A DNA stretch of 64,000 nt from Shinisaurus crocodilurus (taxonomy: Eukaryota > Chordata > Lepidosauria > Squamata > Shinisauridae), in assembly GCA_021292165.1 (NCBI GenBank), contig CM037888.1:33065091-33129090 (forward strand). The letters run 5' to 3'. The position numbers and the translations under genes are program-made. Under the pieces are notes generated by a model. That model did not search any database and had not been told where the DNA came from. It worked only from the letters and a program-made list of their open reading frames with translations. Positions 10,375 through 22,299 of this stretch are shown here, in pieces. Each line of letters opens with the position of its first letter. The stretch's first letter is position 1.

Positions 10375-11567
10375 GCAACTGGTAGCCAGTGCAACTCCTT
10401 CAGCACTGGCGTGATGTGATCACGCCGGCGGCTGCCCTTAATCAGGCGAGCCGCCACATTCTGTACCAGCTGAAGCTTCCGAACCGTCTTCAAGGGTAAC
10501 CCCACGTAGAGCGCATTACAGTAGTCTAGGTGAGAGGAGACCAAGGCATGAACCACTGATGGGAGCAGGTGATTAGGAAGGTAGGGGCGCAGCTGCCGTA
10601 TCAGATGGAGTTGATACAGCGCCGCCCGGCTCACAGCTACCACCTGAGCCTCCATGGACAGCTGGGAGTCTAGAATGACCCCCAAGCTGCGGACCTGGTC
10701 CTTCAGGGGTAGATATACCCCATTCAGCACCAGGTCAACATCCCCCAACCTCCCCTTGTCCCCCACCAGAAGTACCTCGGTCTTGTCGGGGTTCAGCTTC
10801 AGCATGTTCCTTCCCATCCAGCCAGCCACTGACTCCAGGCACTTGGACAGGGTCTCAACGGCCAACCTCGGTGAGGACTTGAAACAGAGGTAGAGCTGCG
10901 TGTCATCCGCATACTGATGACACTGCACCCCAAACCTCCTGATGATAGCTCCCAGCGGCTTTAGGTAGATGTTGAATAACATCGGGGAGAGGATGGAACC
11001 CTGCGGCACTCCACAAGTGAGCAGCCGAGGGTCCGAAGCCTCCTCCCCGAGAGCTACCCTCTGATACCTTCTGGAGAGGAAGGACCGGAACCACCGCAAT
11101 ACAGTGCCTCCCAAGCCCAAGCCCTCCAGGCGGTCCAGGAAGATACCATGGTCAACGGTATCAAAAGCCGCTGAGAGATCGAGGAGGACTAGAAAGGAGC
11201 ATTCGGCCCTATCCAAAGCCCTCCTCATATCATCCACCAAGGCGACCAAGGCCGTCTCCGTCCCATATCCAGACCTGAAGCCCGACTGGCACGGATCTAA
11301 ATAATCGGCTTCATCCAAGTGTGCCGTCAACTGAGCACCCACCACCCGCTCGATCACCTTGCCCAGAAATGGTAAGTTGGAGACTGCGCGAAAGTTGTTT
11401 AAATCCTGGGGATCCAAGGAGGGCTTCTTTAGAAGCGGTCTTATTACTGCCTCCTTGAGGGCTGATGGCATCACTCCCTCCTCGAGGGAGGCATTCACCA
11501 CCGCCTTGATCCCCTCACCCAACATCCCCAACATCCGGTGCAGCTCATTATGAGCCAGGACGGGCAA
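10344..11567 (-). pseudogene. L2 ORF2 reverse transcriptase fragment
   Basis: A 407-codon open piece carries the RT motifs in order: VSNLPFLGKVIERV (about residue 62), SGFRSGYGTETAL (95), LLDLSAAFDTVDH (128), GVPQGSILSP (186) and the catalytic YADD (219-222), followed by LNPDKTEVLL in the thumb. This domain order and the 'SNLPFL.KV.ERV' wording are typical of the L2 clade. It is one of several frames of a single broken ORF2. Confidence 0.8.
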
Positions 11568-11982
11568 GGATCAAGCAAGCAGGTGGTTGGTCTCACAGAT
11601 GAAAGCACCTTGTCCACTTCATCAGAAGGAAGAAGCCGGAACCGATCCCATAAAACCGGTCTGCCATTGGCCTCCTCCCGCTCACTCCCTGTGTCCATGA
11701 CGTATGATATCCCACTCCTAATCTGATCGATGTTATCTGCGAAGTGCTTCGCTAAAGCCTCACAGGAGGCTGTTCCAGTGGGTCCGGAGCGACTGGACCG
11801 ACCAGACTCTGGACCACTTGGAACAGCCTCCTGGGGCAGCACTCTGCAGACGCAATGGAGGCAGCATAGAAATTCTTTTTTGCTGCCTTCACCGCCACCC
11901 GGTAGGCTGAAGATGCAGCTCTAACCTGTGTTCGATCGTCTTCGGAGCGGGAATTTCGCCATCGGTGCTCTAGCCTTCTCAC
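11495..11982 (-). pseudogene. L2 ORF2 linker between endonuclease and RT
   Basis: Two overlapping frames (11752-11982 and 11495-11842) encode RRLEHRWRNSRSEDDR and then SCEALAKHFADNIDQIR with LPSDEVDKVLSS, the usual linker wording between APE endonuclease and RT in L2 elements. The change of frame near 11800 marks a frameshift. Confidence 0.65.
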
Positions 11983-11997
11983 CTCTTGTTTCAGAGC

Positions 11998-12996
11998 TCA
12001 CAGCGACTGAGTGAGCCATGGCGCCGCGCGAGCTCTGTTTAGGCGAAGAGGGCGCTTCGGGGCAACTCGGTCTAATGCCCTGGTGATTGCAGCATTCCAG
12101 TCGTCCACCAGGGTCTCGACCGAGCTACCGCTTGTGTGCTCCAATTCCCCAAGCGCGTTCAGGAATCCATCCGGATCCATAAGACGCCTGGGGCGGACCA
12201 TCCTAATAGGTCCCTCACCCCTGCAGAGGGGTTGTGGCATCGAGAAATCCAACCCCACCAGATAGTGATCTGACCATGACAAGGGGGTGGCGGATATACC
12301 CCCGATTTCCAGATCATTTCCCCCCTCTCCAGAAACAAAAACCAAGTCCAGTGCATGACCGGCTACATGGGTAGGTCCAGTTAATACAGGGTGCAGCTCC
12401 CAGGAAGCCATGGTCTCCATGAAGTCCCGAGGTGCCCCAGTGAGGGAAGCCCCTGAATGCACGTTGAAGTCCCCCAGCACCAATAGCCTGGGGGACAACA
12501 CACGCACATCAGAGACCACCTCCAGCACCTCGGCCAGGGAGTCTGTCGTGCAGCGGGGTGGACGGTACACGAGCAGATTCCCCAGGCTGCCCTTTGGACC
12601 CAACCTCCAGTACATGCACTCGATAAACTTGGTCTCCCGAAGAGGGAGCCTGGTAAGGACTAAGGACTCCCGGTAGATAACAGCCACTCCCCCTCCCCGT
12701 CCCCCAACCCTTGGCTGCTGGGCATACGAGAAACCAGCCGGACACAAGGCCGCCAGAGTTGGAGCAGCGGCCTCGTCCAGCCAGGTTTCCGTAATACATG
12801 CCAGGTTCGCACCCTCATCCAAGATCATGTCATGGATTACAGATGTTTTTTGGGTAACGGACCTGGCATTACACAGCAGCAAATGCAAGGGTGGGGAAGG
12901 AGCCACCCCCACCCCCCAGTTATCCCTTGGCTCTGGGCAGGCCTGGAACAAGGGATAGATATTAAGCATCGATCCCCTGTTCCCCTTAATCGGCAT
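11998..12996 (-). pseudogene. L2 ORF2 APE-type endonuclease fragment
   Basis: A 332-codon piece shows apurinic/apyrimidinic-like endonuclease motifs: LLCNARS (asparagine about residue 43), ITETWLDE (metal-binding glutamate about 70), RGGGVAVIYRE (101), LGDFNVH (176-180) and WSDHYLVGLD (SDH at 242-244). In LINEs this domain nicks target DNA for target-primed reverse transcription. The start codon is only the first Met in the open piece; the true start could lie upstream. Confidence 0.75.
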
Positions 12997-13480
12997 GGCC
13001 TACCCCTAGCACTCTGCCAGTGTCTGCCGCTCAACAATGGTATGTTTTGCCCCCCGGAACTCCCCCCGTCATCTCCCAGAGATGAACACATGCCCCCCCT
13101 GCTTCCGCTGATCAGGCAGGAGACCCACCCCTAAAACCAACCCCTAAAACCCCTAAACCCCAACCCAGCTCAGACAGGGGGATAGGCCCTCGCCCCACCC
13201 CCCCAAGCGGCTCCCCCAAAGGGGCAACCCCTTCGGGGACGTCGCCGCCGGGGCATCACCGCCCCGCTCCGCAGGGCGGCAGATGTAGATGTTGGCTCTG
13301 CTGGGGCAGCTGGCACCACTCCCCAATCAGTCCAGGGGGCGGGGCAGAGGCAGGGCAGAGGCAGGGCCCCAGTCCAGCAGGGAACCGCCAGGGAGGGGAA
13401 AAAGCTGGCTGCAGGTGGTGGAAGTCACCAGCTTACCTCCCTCCCTGGAGAAGCCCCAAATGCTGGCCGGGCAATAGCAG

Positions 13481-13824
13481 AAGTGCCATGCCTGGGTAGC
13501 ACTAGGAGCTGCTAGTCAGGAAGCCCACCTGATGTCCGGAAATTGCTTTCAGCTGTTGCAGAATACAGAACATCTTTAGGCAGCTGGTTGAGGAGTGCAG
13601 TTTGGGGGTCTCCCAAGCTTATGGCACCTGCTGCAACATGGTGGGGGGAGCTTTGTACAGCACAGCCTCTGACAGCTGTTGCTTTTTGGGGTGCCTACAG
13701 ACGGACGGCTCCAGGCACTAGCAATCCAAAGGCACTGTACAACAATTCCGTCTGTTTTTCCTTAGTGGATTTTCCGTGATAAGGAGAAAGATGGAAGAAG
13801 TGTTGGGAAAATATGGGAGGGCTA
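13481..13824. other. No recognisable feature
   Basis: Unclassified sequence between the L2 5' end and a SINE. Confidence 0.35.
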
Positions 13825-14071
13825 TGAGTGGAAGATGCGGCGTAGTGGTGACAGTGTCGGACTGGGACTCGGGGAGATCCGGGTTCTAGTCCCCGCTCGG
13901 CCATGAAACTCACTGGGTGACTTTGGGCCAGTTAGTCACTGCCTCTCAGCCTAACCCACCTCACAGGGTTGTTGTGAGGATAAAATGGAGAGGAGGAGGA
14001 GGATTATGTAAGCTGCCGGAAAAAAGGTGGGGTATAAATATAATGAATAAATAAATAAATAAATAAATAAA
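13825..14071 (+). mobile_element. Sauria-type tRNA-derived SINE (copy 1)
   Basis: The tRNA-like head has A-box-like ggcgtagtggtga and B-box gggttctagtccc. The body reads gaaactcactgggtgactttgg and cacagggttgttgtgaggataaaatgg. The tail, ggtggggtataaatataatg plus AAAT repeats, resembles the LINE-derived tail of Sauria SINEs. It is a Pol III-type element with no coding capacity. Confidence 0.75.
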
Positions 14072-14723
14072 ATGTCGTCATCTGGAAACATGCCTCTGCG
14101 CCCCCCCCCCCCAATTCTGTGAATGCGGCAGGTCAACGGTGTGATAAAAGCCTCATCTGGAAGCACCCTCACTTGCGTCAGTTTCTCCATCTTCCGTAAG
14201 TGAAGTGAACCACTTGAAGATCACGACGGAAGCTAACATGTGAACAGAGCTGAGAAGCTTGTTTCCGTTCATGGAACCTTCCATTGTCTGAAGTCCATGA
14301 ATGTTCAGAATCAGAAACTTTGGATCTTTCAGACATGGATTCTGACCAGAGAAATGAACCTGAGTTATGCTAGTATTTTCAAGGACATATTATTTAATGG
14401 GATGGAGCAGGATATAAATCTACTAAATAAGCAGAGGGGGCGAATTTTATCTACTTACGGTTACTGCGGCCCTTGCTGCGTACAATGATGAAATAACACC
14501 GAACTCTTCAATAGTATTATAGTGTAACTGAATATACTAATGCATTCAGTTATTTATTGCTACTTCTTAATTACATTATGGGGACATTTGTTTTCTGAGC
14601 TTTTCCTCTCTTTAAAAAATGGCTTTACAGGATATGCTGGATGTTACCAAGGGGTGTAGGACTGCAGCCTGGTCAAATCTCATGAGAAAAGGCTACCGCT
14701 TTAGCCCAAACTGGTGAACAGCA
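14072..14723. other. No recognisable feature
   Basis: AT-richer unclassified sequence; an 82-codon frame at 14240-14488 has no recognisable domain. Confidence 0.35.
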
Positions 14724-14731
14724 CTCCTGTC

Positions 14732-15298
14732 CAGGAACGGTGCAGGGCTGTTTGGCGCCCTAGGCCAAATTATATTTAGCGCCTCCCCTCTCGTGCCGTG
14801 GGGGGGGCTCCGGAGCAAAGCAGCCCTGCTCTGCAACCCCCCCCCCCGCGCCGCCGCCACCACCACCTACCTTCCCCCCACCCCCGCTGCTGGCTGCTGC
14901 TGCTGCTGCTGCTGCCGCCGCCGCCTCCTCCTCCTCCTCCTCCGACGCAACGGGACCCCCGCGCTTTTTTTTTTTTTGCCCGGGAAACCAGGGCAACAGG
15001 GCTGTTTGAGCCCTGTTGCCCTGGTTCTTCCCGCCAAAACAACGCCGGCGGGGCTCCAGAAACGACGGGAAGGTAGGTAGGTGGTGGGCGGGCGCGCGGG
15101 CGGGCGCGCAGGGGGGGGAGGTGCAGTGGCGGCGGTGGTGGCGGCAGTGGCCGGCAGGCGGGCGGGGAGGCGCGCCGGAGGCGGCAGGCGGGACAGGGGC
15201 GCGCCGGAGGCGAGGAAGGGGCGCAGAAACGCCGCACCCTCTTCCGCCACGCGCCCTAGGCAGCCGCCTGGGTCTGCCTAGCGGTAGCGTCGGCCCTG
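14732..15298 (-). mobile_element. hAT non-autonomous element, family E (copy 2)
   Basis: Reversed relative to copy 1: left end caggaacggtgcaggg, right end tagcggtagcgtcggccctg. Flanks ctcctgtc (14724-14731) and ctcctgcc (15299-15306) match 7 of 8. The interior holds GCT and CCT runs and the same inner cagggcaacagggct hairpin. Overlapping frames here (up to 169 codons) reflect GC content. Confidence 0.85.
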
Positions 15299-15563
15299 CT
15301 CCTGCCCCTCTCCAGAACCTGGGCTTCCAAGCTGTGGACCGGCTCCTTCAGGAGGGAGCGCGCTGCAGCCCCGTCCAGACCAGACCAGACCAGACGCCTC
15401 AGCCTGGGTCAGCTTCAGCCACTGGCACCTCCACTTTTGCCTGGTTCCAGCTTGTCGGCCCACATCCAGGTCCTCTGCTGATTCCAGCACTGATTGAGGA
15501 CTTCCACTGCCTCTCTGGGGTCTGACGGAAAGCACTGAGTGGCCCACATAGTAATGGCACTGC
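15299..15563. other. Unclassified spacer
   Basis: GC-rich sequence between two hAT elements, with a short tandem of ccagaccaga units near 15377. No gene signal. Confidence 0.35.
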
Positions 15564-15571
15564 TCTCCCGG

Positions 15572-16298
15572 CGGTGCTGGCTCCACGTTCTGGAGCGCCC
15601 TTGGGCAAGACGCCCTCAGAGGCGCCCTCCCTCGGTGAGCCCTCCTTCTCACTGCTGTCGTCACCACCGGGTGTTGCTCCTCCCCCTCTTTCTCCTCGTT
15701 GCTACCACCGGCTTGCTTGGCAGGCAGAGAGCCAGGGAGCAAGTGGACAACACCAAGTGGGCCGCTCAACAAGATCTGCCACGGATGGCCTTCTCCTTGT
15801 CCCTTCAGCCAGAGCAGCTAGACTGGTGGGGACGAGGAAGAGGGCCTTTTCTGTGGCGGCCCCCGTACTGTGGAACCCTCTCCCGAGTGACCTCCGCCAT
15901 GCCCCCTCTCTGATGAGCTTCCCTCGCTCATTAAAAACCTGGTTGTTCAGGCGGGAATATGGGGTGGGTTAAGATTTTAAAATTTTTATATTGTTTTAAT
16001 GTATTTTATTGTATTTATGTATTTTATTGTGTGTACATCGCCCAGGGTGGCCGGTTGCCGGCCAGATGGGCGATAAATAAATATTAATAATAAATAAATA
16101 AAAATCATCGGCCTCTCCTGCTGCTCCTCCTTCCTTCTCACCACCACCATCGACTGGGCCAGAGCGAGAGGCGGGTGAGCGAGCAGGTTGCGATGGGGAA
16201 GAGGAGGAGCGACTCCAGGGGGCTCTCGTCACTGGGCCCCTTTGGGTTGTGGGCCCTCGGCAGGTGCCTGGCCATGCCTACCCTTGACGCAGGCCCTG
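15572..16298 (+). mobile_element. hAT-like element, family F, with an L2 inserted
   Basis: The left part cggtgctggctcc..cccttgggcaagacgcc matches the left part of 40869-41209. The right part ends tgacgcaggccctg, the reverse of a CAGGGCC-type end. An L2 3' fragment (15748-16103) sits inside. The TSD is not convincing (tctcccgg / tttcttag). Confidence 0.4.
15748..16103 (+). mobile_element. L2 LINE 3' fragment
   Basis: Encodes QVGRSTRSATDGLLLVPSA and RKRAFSVAAPVLWN, ending in the same FRREYGVG as the L2 at 9918. It then has the tail gtacatcgcccagggtggcc and a (TAAA)n end. It is 5' truncated. Confidence 0.8.
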
Positions 16299-17457
16299 TT
16301 TCTTAGTAAGGGTCCCCACTTGACGTCTCCCAACTGTTCATGTAGATGTTAAAAGGTGCCGGTGTCGTACCACAGTTGCAGTGGCATGACGCTACACCCA
16401 GTGTACGTAACTGTGATGTCGGCATAACACCGCAGGTACAATGGGCAAAAATGGGTGGATTTAACGGTGTCATAGCGAAGGAACGGGGCTTAGTCAGAAA
16501 TAATATGCAGGGGCTCTGCTAGGACTCAACTCTGGGGCCCAAGTAGAAGGCCCTGCAGCCCCCCTGCAAACAGACTCCGGGGGGGAGGGCAGCAGTGGCA
16601 GATGATGCGGGGGGGGCAGCGTGGCGGGAGGCAGGTGTGTGCAGCGTTAACAGCACCCGGCATGGGCAGCTCCCTGGCAGGGTGACAGAATCGCCACAAC
16701 AACAACAACAACACCCACACACCCTCCGCTTTGAGAAATACTGGCCTGCGTCGTGGTGGAGCGCTCTGCGAGGAAGTGTGTGTGGTGCCGAGGCTCCAGC
16801 CCACCCTGCCTTCCTCACTTGCCCGGGGCGTCCGAAGCCCCTGCCTCAGGCACTTTGCCGAGCAGCACGGGTGCTCGATGACATGTTTGAAAAAGGAGAA
16901 CCAAATTGGGGGGGAGGAGGAGGAGAGCAACTAGGGCATGCATGGGGAAAGGACGCCCACGCGGGGAGAAAGTGGCGTGGCGGTGGCGTAGCCGGGGTGG
17001 CGTGCGCGGACGGGAATGCAGGGCAGCCGGGTCCGGGAGGCCCCCAGAGGCCCCCCCGCACAGAGCCCCCCCCCCGCACAGAGCCCCCCCATGCCCGGCA
17101 GCGCCACTGGACACGTGCTCGCTCAGAGGGGTCGGCCCTCCTCCCAATGGTTCCCCTGGCAAAGGAGGCGGCAGAAGGCAAAACACCCCCTTTGAGACCC
17201 GGACGGAGCCCTGAGGGACGGCCTCTCCCGCCTCCCCCACAAGCACAGCAGAGGACAGGGTTTCACGTCGGTGCCTGTCTGTTTTTTCACAGCGGCCAAA
17301 TGGAAGACTGGGTTTCCTGGAGGGAAATAAAGTGTTCAACCCAGTGCCACCGTCCCAGTCAAACCACACATGCAGCCAACTGCTATTAAATAAATAAAGC
17401 ATGGGAGAACCTTGCTCGCAGCGCTCTGGTGTCATGTCAAGTTTGGCTCTGAGTATT
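16299..17457. other. GC-rich stretch, nothing recognised
   Basis: Contains an (AAC)n tract near 16698-16712 and C runs near 17058-17090. Overlapping frames up to 264 codons (16595-17389 plus) show no domain and are low-complexity proline/glycine/arginine. Confidence 0.35.
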
Positions 17458-17465
17458 GCCAGCAT

Positions 17466-18007
17466 CAGGGCCGGCGCTACCGCTAGGCAGACCCAGGCGG
17501 CTGCCTAGGGCGCGTGGCGGAAGAGGGCGCAGAAACGCTGCGCTCCTTCCTTGCCACCGGCGCGCTCCTGCCCCGCCTGCCGCCTCCGCCGTGCCTTCCC
17601 GCCCGCCCCCGCCGCTGCCGCCCCCCCGCTGCCGCCGCTGCCGCTGCACCTCCCCCCCCGCCCGCCCGCCAGCCAGCTACCTTCGCGTCGCTTCCGGAGC
17701 CCCGCCGGCGTTGTTTTGGCGGGAGGAACCAGGGCAACAGGGCTTAAACAGCCCTGTTGCCCTGGTTTCCCCGGCAAAAAAAAAAAGTGTGGGGGTCCCG
17801 TTGCGTCACTTTCTCCTCCTCGGAGGAGGCGGCAGCAGCAGCCAGCAGCCAGCAGCGGGGTAGTAGGTAGGTGGTGGTGGTGGTGGCGGCGCGGGGGGGG
17901 GGTTGCAGAGCAGGGCTGCTTTGCTCCGGAGCCCCCCCACTGCACGAGAGGGGGGGGCGCTAAATATAATTTGGCCTAGGGTGCCAAACAGCCCTGCACC
18001 GGTCCTG
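17466..18007 (+). mobile_element. hAT non-autonomous element, family E (copy 3)
   Basis: Starts cagggccggcgctacc and ends caccggtcctg, with an exact TSD gccagcat (17458-17465 and 18008-18015). The interior has an inner hairpin (accagggcaacaggg / ccctgttgccctggt) and GGT/GGC runs. Confidence 0.9.
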
Positions 18008-18062
18008 GCCAGCATATATTTCAGTTTGTCCATGAATTTCCAATTTTCCCGCCACCAAATTG

Positions 18063-18090
18063 GGACACACACACACACACACACACACAC
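18063..18090. repeat. (AC)n microsatellite
   Basis: About 14 uninterrupted AC units. Confidence 0.9.
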
Positions 18091-20154
18091 AATTTTTGCC
18101 CCGAGGCCTTAACAGTTTTACATCTCTAGTCCCAACAGGAAGGGATGGCCTTCCTGTGAGGCAGCGTAAATCCCCTGCCTCAGGCGGCAGATCCAGACGT
18201 GTGGCAGATGACGCACACGTCTCCAACACAGGGGAGGCCGCCCACCCTCCACCCACGGCCGCCATGCCAACCCCAGGCTGATGCCTTGCTCTTCGTTGGA
18301 GGACTCGCCAGAGGACTCCGTCAGGCCGTGTGGGCGCTCCAGGGAAACCGTCCAGTGCAGCGCTCCAGAATGGCAGGCCAAGGCCTGGCTCGGAGGGCTC
18401 CCAGAGCAAGGCATCCGCCCGCCCGCCTGCTGGCACTCTGGAGAGCGGCCTGGCCGGAGCGGCAGCCTGGCCGCCCACCTGAGGACCCCTGGGTTGCCAG
18501 ATGGCTCAGCCAGACGCTCCAGAAGGAACCGTGCGCACACATGCCGCCAGATGGGCTGGCTGTTGTCTTACATGGAGGAGTGTTCAGCTGGTGCCTTCTT
18601 CCTACAACAAGTGTCTTCGCCGGCCACGTTTGTGAACACAGAGGATGCCACATTGGTGCTGTGGAACTACGAGCAAACGCAAATGGCTTTTGTCGCTCTC
18701 TATATGCCGTGCTGGAATTTCTGCCTCCTGTGCCCAAACTCCTTCCCTTGGGCTGTGGGCTGAGACATCCGAAGCAGTCACGGCCCGCGTGGAAGGAGGC
18801 AGACTGGTGGTGGAGGAGGAGGACATGTCCATCCCTCCCCAGTCAAGCCAGGGGGTCTGCATCTGTCCTGCAGCCAGCTAGATATGACGCGGGAGATACG
18901 CGGAGAGCTCCTGGCAGGCTCTGCTCTGCTTCTGCTTTAAGGCACCTGCGGGGGTGCTCTGCTCTGAATTGGATCAGAGCAGTGTATAAGGTGCTGGGGG
19001 GACTTGAACCAGGGACGGAGGCATTCGTGACCTGGAGCCGGGCGCCCTGTGCCACTGAGGCAGCTGATTTTGTAGGCTGAGCGAAGGACTGGCCTGATCT
19101 TTCCTGTGACGCAACGCCACCCCCACCCCCCCATGTAATGGCCAGAGAGGGCCGCGCAGTTCATCAGCCCAGTGGGACCAGGTGACCTGCGGAACCAATC
19201 GAGGCTGGGCTGGCTCTGTAGATCTATTGCTCCGGGCACACGGTTTCTCACCCACCCACCCTGCCCCTTGTCTGCTTGCTCCTGAATGTGGTCCCTGCCA
19301 GAACCAGCCTCCTGGGGCTGGGCCAACGCCTGAGACGGTGGCACGGGAGGAAGGGGCGCCTGGCCATTTCCCCAGGCTGGTTTCGTGATCCAAATCTCTC
19401 ACGCCCCGCTGCTTTTCTTCCCATGGTGGAAAAGATTTCGAGTCCGTGGCTCTTTCCCCCATGGTGAGAAAAGCTGTGGAGAGGGGAAGGACTTGGGATA
19501 GGGAAAACAGACCGTGGAGGAAGTGCCCAGCACCCCCCATGCCACCCCGCGCTGTGCCAGGGCTCCAGTTCGGAGCCTCACGCAGTGGCGCTCAAGTCAA
19601 TGACATGTCAAGAGATGCTCCCGGTCGCCCCCCGTGGATTTGGCTGCTTGGCCTTACTTGGAGAGCGGCAGCGATCCAGCAATCTTGTCCTCTTTGTCTG
19701 CCAGCCAACACGGACGTGGCGCACTCGTGGGCATTGAATTAGTGGGCGGCCTCTCTCTTTCACAGTAAGGGCCACGGCGGGGAGATACGAAGGCGGGCAA
19801 AGCTGCCTCGTCCAAAGCTCTTCCAGGCCGGCACTGTGAGGAGCAGTGTTTTCCTCCTTTCCTTCCTGTTCCTGTTGGTTTTTTACTGGAACCGGTTCCC
19901 TCCCATTGCAACCTGTCTGGGGACCCACCCACACCACGCCTCCCAGTATGCCCCCTTTGCGCCTCTACCAACGTCAGAGTTCAAATGTCGGAGAGGCAAG
20001 GGCTGGGGGAGGGGGCATTCGAGGTCAGAGTCTTCTGAGGGCAGGCCTCTTTCTCCGAGAGTGGGCCTCCTCGCAGGAGGAGGCCTCATCTGTCCTATGG
20101 CCCTTGGGAAACTCTCCCCGGGACCATGCGGTTGCAGCCGTCGCATTTTTGAGT
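18091..20154. other. GC-rich stretch, mostly unrecognised
   Basis: The longest frame (18199-19080 plus, 293 codons) has no domain I recognise and is matched by long frames on the other strand, so I do not call a gene. A tRNA-like segment on the minus strand (about 18993-19063) has a ggttcaagtcc B box and a gcctcagtggcac A-box-like piece. It may be a tRNA pseudogene or SINE head. Confidence 0.35.
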
Positions 20155-20162
20155 GTTCAGAG

Positions 20163-20450
20163 CAGGGGTGGGGAACCTCTTTCAGCCCGAGGGCCAAACT
20201 CCATTTCAGGTAAGCTTTCTGGGGCTGCGGTCCAGCGGTGGGCAGGGCCAAAGGCAAAAGGGTGGAGCCAAAATACCAGCCTATTTTTAGCTTAAAGCTC
20301 TTCCTGCCAGCAACCCAAGCCTCAGCGGAGGCATTTCAACCGTTTAGAAGGGGAGAAACTGTGCAGAAGCCGGGAAACCACCCAATATTTGGCGGTCAGC
20401 AGGAAGGGGGTGTGGCCAGGAAAGGAGGGCGTGGTCATCTGGAGAGCCCC
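20163..20450 (+). mobile_element. hAT non-autonomous element, 'CAGGGGTGGGGAAC' family (copy 2)
   Basis: The left end CAGGGGTGGGGAACC and the following cccgagggccaaactcc and gcctcagcggaggcatttcaacc match copy 1 at 8618-8960. The right terminus is missing or too diverged to see. Confidence 0.5.
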
Positions 20451-20639
20451 ACAGGGCTGGACTGGGACTCTAGGAGGGCTCCTTCAAACTGCCCTGTGAA
20501 GCAGGACAGTATTATTACCCCCGTACTGCAGGTGGGGGGGGGCTGAGAGAATATGGTGAGCCTGCCTTTGATGGGATTTTCACGTGGGGGGGGGTGTCCC
20601 AGCTTGGTCATAAAAATAAAAAAGTATGTCCGTATTAGG

Positions 20640-20870
20640 GCTCTGGCGCTTTGGCCCATCCGCCAGCAGGCAAAGACGTCTTTATTCCGGCGGGCCTTTG
20701 GCTTGCTTATGGCAGCTGCATGTGCTGGTCTTTTGGCTGCTGCTTTTATTGATTATGTTGATGTATTTTGTCTGCTCTGTTTTTTAAACATTTTTTTAAA
20801 TTGTTATTTTGCATTTTACTTTTATTGAGCACCATTTGGTGGAAAGGCAGGGAGGGAGGGAGCGAGCAAG
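20640..20870 (+). mobile_element. L2-like LINE 3' end
   Basis: Encodes KTSLFRRAFGL, resembling the L2 C-terminal signature KTWLFRRE, followed by a T-rich 3' region. Short and diverged. Confidence 0.4.
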
Positions 20871-21008
20871 CAAGCAAGCAAGCAAGGGTTACCCTCCCGG
20901 AGTGCCACAGCAGTACAAGATACTTCACGGAATGACGCGAGCCCAGCTGGCCGGGCCTTCCCCAAAGGCTCAACAGCAGAGACACCTGGGGAAGGACAAG
21001 GACTGAGT

Positions 21009-21557
21009 GGGCAGTGTACTGGAAGAAGCAAAGACTACTAGCATTGAAAAAATGATCCTTCAACGCCAACTTCAGTGGACCGGTCATGTTGTTCGAATGC
21101 CTGACTGCCGTCTCCCAAAGCAGTTACTCTACTCCCAACTCAAGGATGGAAAGCGGAATATCGGTGGTCAATATAAGAGGTTCAAAGATGTTCATAAGGC
21201 TAATCTAAAAAAATGCAATATAAACATCGAGAACTGGGAAGCTCTGGCCCATGAATGATCTAACTGGCGGTTGGCCTTTCACAAAGGTTCTGTGGACTTT
21301 GAAGAAGCCCGAGTGCCAGGTGAAAGGGAGAAACGTGCTAAGCGAAAAGCACGTCAAACGAATCCTTTACAGGACCCTCTTCCATCTGGTAACCTGTGTC
21401 CTCACTGTGGGAAGCTGTGTGGATCTAGAATTGGCCTCCACAGTCACTTACGGAGCCATCGCTAGAGTCTACACAATCCTCTTTAGAATTTCCCCCTTTT
21501 ATCCCGGAAGACAATCTTACTCGGTCACGAGTGATCGCCTGATGATGATGATGATGA
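21009..21557 (+). mobile_element. LINE C-terminal fragment with CCHH finger
   Basis: Across one frameshift it encodes LQRQLQWTGHVVRMPDCRLP, QYKRFKDVHKANLKKCNI, FEEARVPGEREKRAKRKA and finally CPHCGKLCGSRIGLHSHLRSH, a C2H2-type finger. This is the C-terminus of a known vertebrate LINE RT; I do not assign the clade. It ends in the same 3' segment as 5225-5300 with a (GAT)n tail. The shift lies between 21255 and 21300, so it is inactive. Confidence 0.65.
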
Positions 21558-22148
21558 GGCGCAGCGTCCGCAGACTTGGCTGCCTGCCCTGCAGTTGGTT
21601 TCAGTGGGGCAGAGAGGGGAAAGGGGCCCCGGAGGTGCGCCTGGCTCTGCTGCCGCTGCCTCTCACCCACCACCACGCCGTCCCCGTCCATCTCAAACCA
21701 GCTCACACGGGGCAGGTGGCAGCCCAGAGGTGAAGAGGAAGCTGCCCGAAGGCCAGCGCTGAGGGGATGTTGCACACACACCAGGCACCTCTCGGCTTCT
21801 GCCGGGGGGGGGGGGGGGCATGAGAAATGGGTGGGGTTCCCTCCTCCTCTCTGCCTCCAGATGCTCAGTCAGCTACCAGTTTCCCACTCCTCCTGTTCTT
21901 CAGATGTTGCTGTTGGAGCGGAGAACAAGTTAGGGGTGGAGAATCCAGCTTTTCTGGTTCTCTCGGAATGAGAGCGGGCATCGTGGAGCGGATGGGTGTG
22001 TGTGTGCTGGGTCTGAAGGTGGGGACCCGCCTTTCCCACTTGCGCATCGGCAGGCCTTGCCTCTGGGCTGGCTGCGCTGCTGCTTGAGTGGGACAACCCC
22101 ACCCCACCCCCACCCCGCTCAGAGAACAAGTTGCAGCCCTCCCCCATC
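21558..22148. other. No recognisable feature
   Basis: GC-rich unclassified sequence with a G run near 21804-21817. Confidence 0.35.
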
Positions 22149-22156
22149 CCTTAGTG

Positions 22157-22291
22157 CTTTGTTTCTCAACCTTGGGTCCCCAGATGTTTTTGGCCTACAA
22201 CTCCCAGCATGCCCCAGCCAGCATAGCTGGCTGGGGCATGCTGGGAGTTGTAGGCCAAAAACATCTGGGGACCCAAGGTTGAGAAACACTG
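22157..22291. mobile_element. Hairpin hAT MITE, family A (copy 3)
   Basis: Long, almost perfect arms with a central agccagcatagctggct. Exact TSD ccttagtg (22149-22156 and 22292-22299). The left terminal bases are degenerate (ctttg for cagtg). Confidence 0.85.
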
Positions 22292-22299
22292 CCTTAGTG

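Larger units (their letters stand above)
9918..13480 (-). mobile_element. L2-clade LINE, nearly full length, frameshifted
   Basis: The 3' end (left side) carries a TTTA-rich tail and a short conserved segment (cgcccatctggccggccac..ccctgggtgatgtac) that recurs in fragments at 15748-16103, 25359-25766 and 61661-61738. Going right it encodes the C-terminal region, reverse transcriptase and endonuclease in order. The GC-rich stretch 12997-13480 is probably the 5' untranslated region, but its limit is a guess. The coding region is broken at about four places (near 10360, 11560, 11800 and 11990), so this copy is dead. Confidence 0.8.

Noticed and set aside
13825..14071. tRNA gene (A and B boxes)
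   Set aside because: The tRNA-like head is followed by a SINE body and LINE-like tail and recurs at four other loci; it is a SINE, not a functional tRNA.
18199..19080. 293-codon open frame on the plus strand
   Set aside because: No domain, no splice or promoter context, and equally long frames overlap on the other strand; explained by GC content.
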